Shown here: positions 54,312 through 54,610 of the stretch, one piece after another | Position numbering within the stretch: position 1 is the first letter of the stretch | Layout: the number at the start of each line of letters is the position of its first letter | DNA from: Kangiellaceae bacterium | GTDB taxonomy: Bacteria > Pseudomonadota > Gammaproteobacteria > Enterobacterales > Kangiellaceae | Assembly: GCA_019090895.1 (NCBI GenBank) | Contig: JAHRVB010000017.1 | Location: forward strand, 1 to 54,610 | DNA length: 54,610 bases | Reading direction: 5' to 3' | The notes under the pieces: generated by a model | Seen by the model: only the letters and a program-made list of their open reading frames with translations | What the model was told of the DNA's origin: nothing | Databases searched by the model: none | Program-made: the position numbers and the translations under genes

Positions 54312-54520
54312 TTGTCTAAAATTTCACCCAAAAGTCTTAATAATTGATATTTGCTACAAGAATCTGTCCGCAAAACGCCATTAATAATTAGTTTAGCGTC
54401 ATGAAGTGTGTCATAATTCTAGTGTACTTTCGAGTATTAATCCCTTACTAAATCAATATTTTACCGCGGTTCCAGCTTATTTGGTGCGACTCAAGTCTAA
54501 TATTTGATGAAGTAATATTT

Positions 54521-54610
54521 GGGGGCGACATGGCTTCGACGAGGATTACAAAACTCAAGGTGCATGCCGAGGTGTCAGCCAACCTCGTAAACACTAGCTG
54601 AAAAAACTTA
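54521..54610 (+). ncRNA. ssrA: tmRNA (transfer-messenger RNA), 5' part
   Basis: The last 90 bases show the tmRNA 5' consensus: GGGGGCGAC (acceptor arm), TGGCTTCGACG, then ACAAAACTCAAGGTGCATGC and CCGAGG of the tRNA-like D region, followed by the helix arm with CCTCGTAAACACTAGC. The resume codon, tag peptide and 3' half are outside the window. SmpB, its partner protein, is encoded at 48039-48515. Confidence 0.9.

Noticed and set aside
54498-54518. ssrA promoter -10 elements (TAATAT at 54498-54503 and 54513-54518)
   Set aside because: No -35 box at proper spacing and the second lies too close to the mature 5' end; not strong enough to call.

Overview
The window looks like chromosomal DNA of an AT-leaning marine gammaproteobacterium. 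The order nnr-orn-rsgA-motB-motA-psd, a PilZ-like gene-fimX-serB, parC-parE-cpdA-yqiB-nudF and tolC matches, as I know it, the orn-to-tolC stretch of Pseudomonas. The c-di-GMP genes, beta-lysylated EF-P genes and secreted PKD/PPC subtilisin would fit a Kangiellaceae-like (Pleionea/Aliikangiella/Kangiella) bacterium. That placement is inference only. I saw no phage, insertion sequence, tRNA, rRNA or CRISPR array.

Region 1 (1-12460) is an acetate/carboxylate block: the start of a cNMP-binding/CBS nucleotidyltransferase-like protein (cut by the window edge), a DcaP-like porin, acetyl-CoA synthetase acs with a LuxR-type response regulator, a transporter-fused hybrid histidine kinase (CrbS/CrbR type), and a two-gene Na+/solute symporter. 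A conserved 21-bp operator-like site lies before acs, before the porin and before the symporter operon, which suggests one regulon. A decayed gene sits between the kinase and the symporter.

Region 2 (12461-30308) has housekeeping genes: NAD(P)HX repair, oligoribonuclease, RsgA, the MotAB stator translationally coupled to a GAF-GGDEF-EAL protein, and phosphatidylserine decarboxylase. It also has a GST, the complete EF-P lysylation set (efp, epmA, epmB) with an exported RidA-like protein, then a PilZ-like protein, FimX and SerB. Region 3 (30309-40042) is signalling: an AhpA/Smp-like membrane protein, a REC-CheC protein overlapping a PAS-GGDEF cyclase, an HDOD protein, then topoisomerase IV parC/parE.

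Region 4 (40043-50481) starts with a large secreted subtilisin where yqiA sits in E. coli. It continues with cpdA, yqiB and nudF, a divergent PCMT-like methyltransferase with tolC, and smpB, a LysM lipoprotein, ratA and rnfH. Region 5 (50482-54610) is a PP2C phosphatase, FHA protein, transmembrane Ser/Thr kinase and membrane protein operon, ending at the 5' part of tmRNA (ssrA). SmpB, RatA, RsgA, EF-P and tmRNA make translation and ribosome rescue one theme; c-di-GMP control of motility and pili is another.
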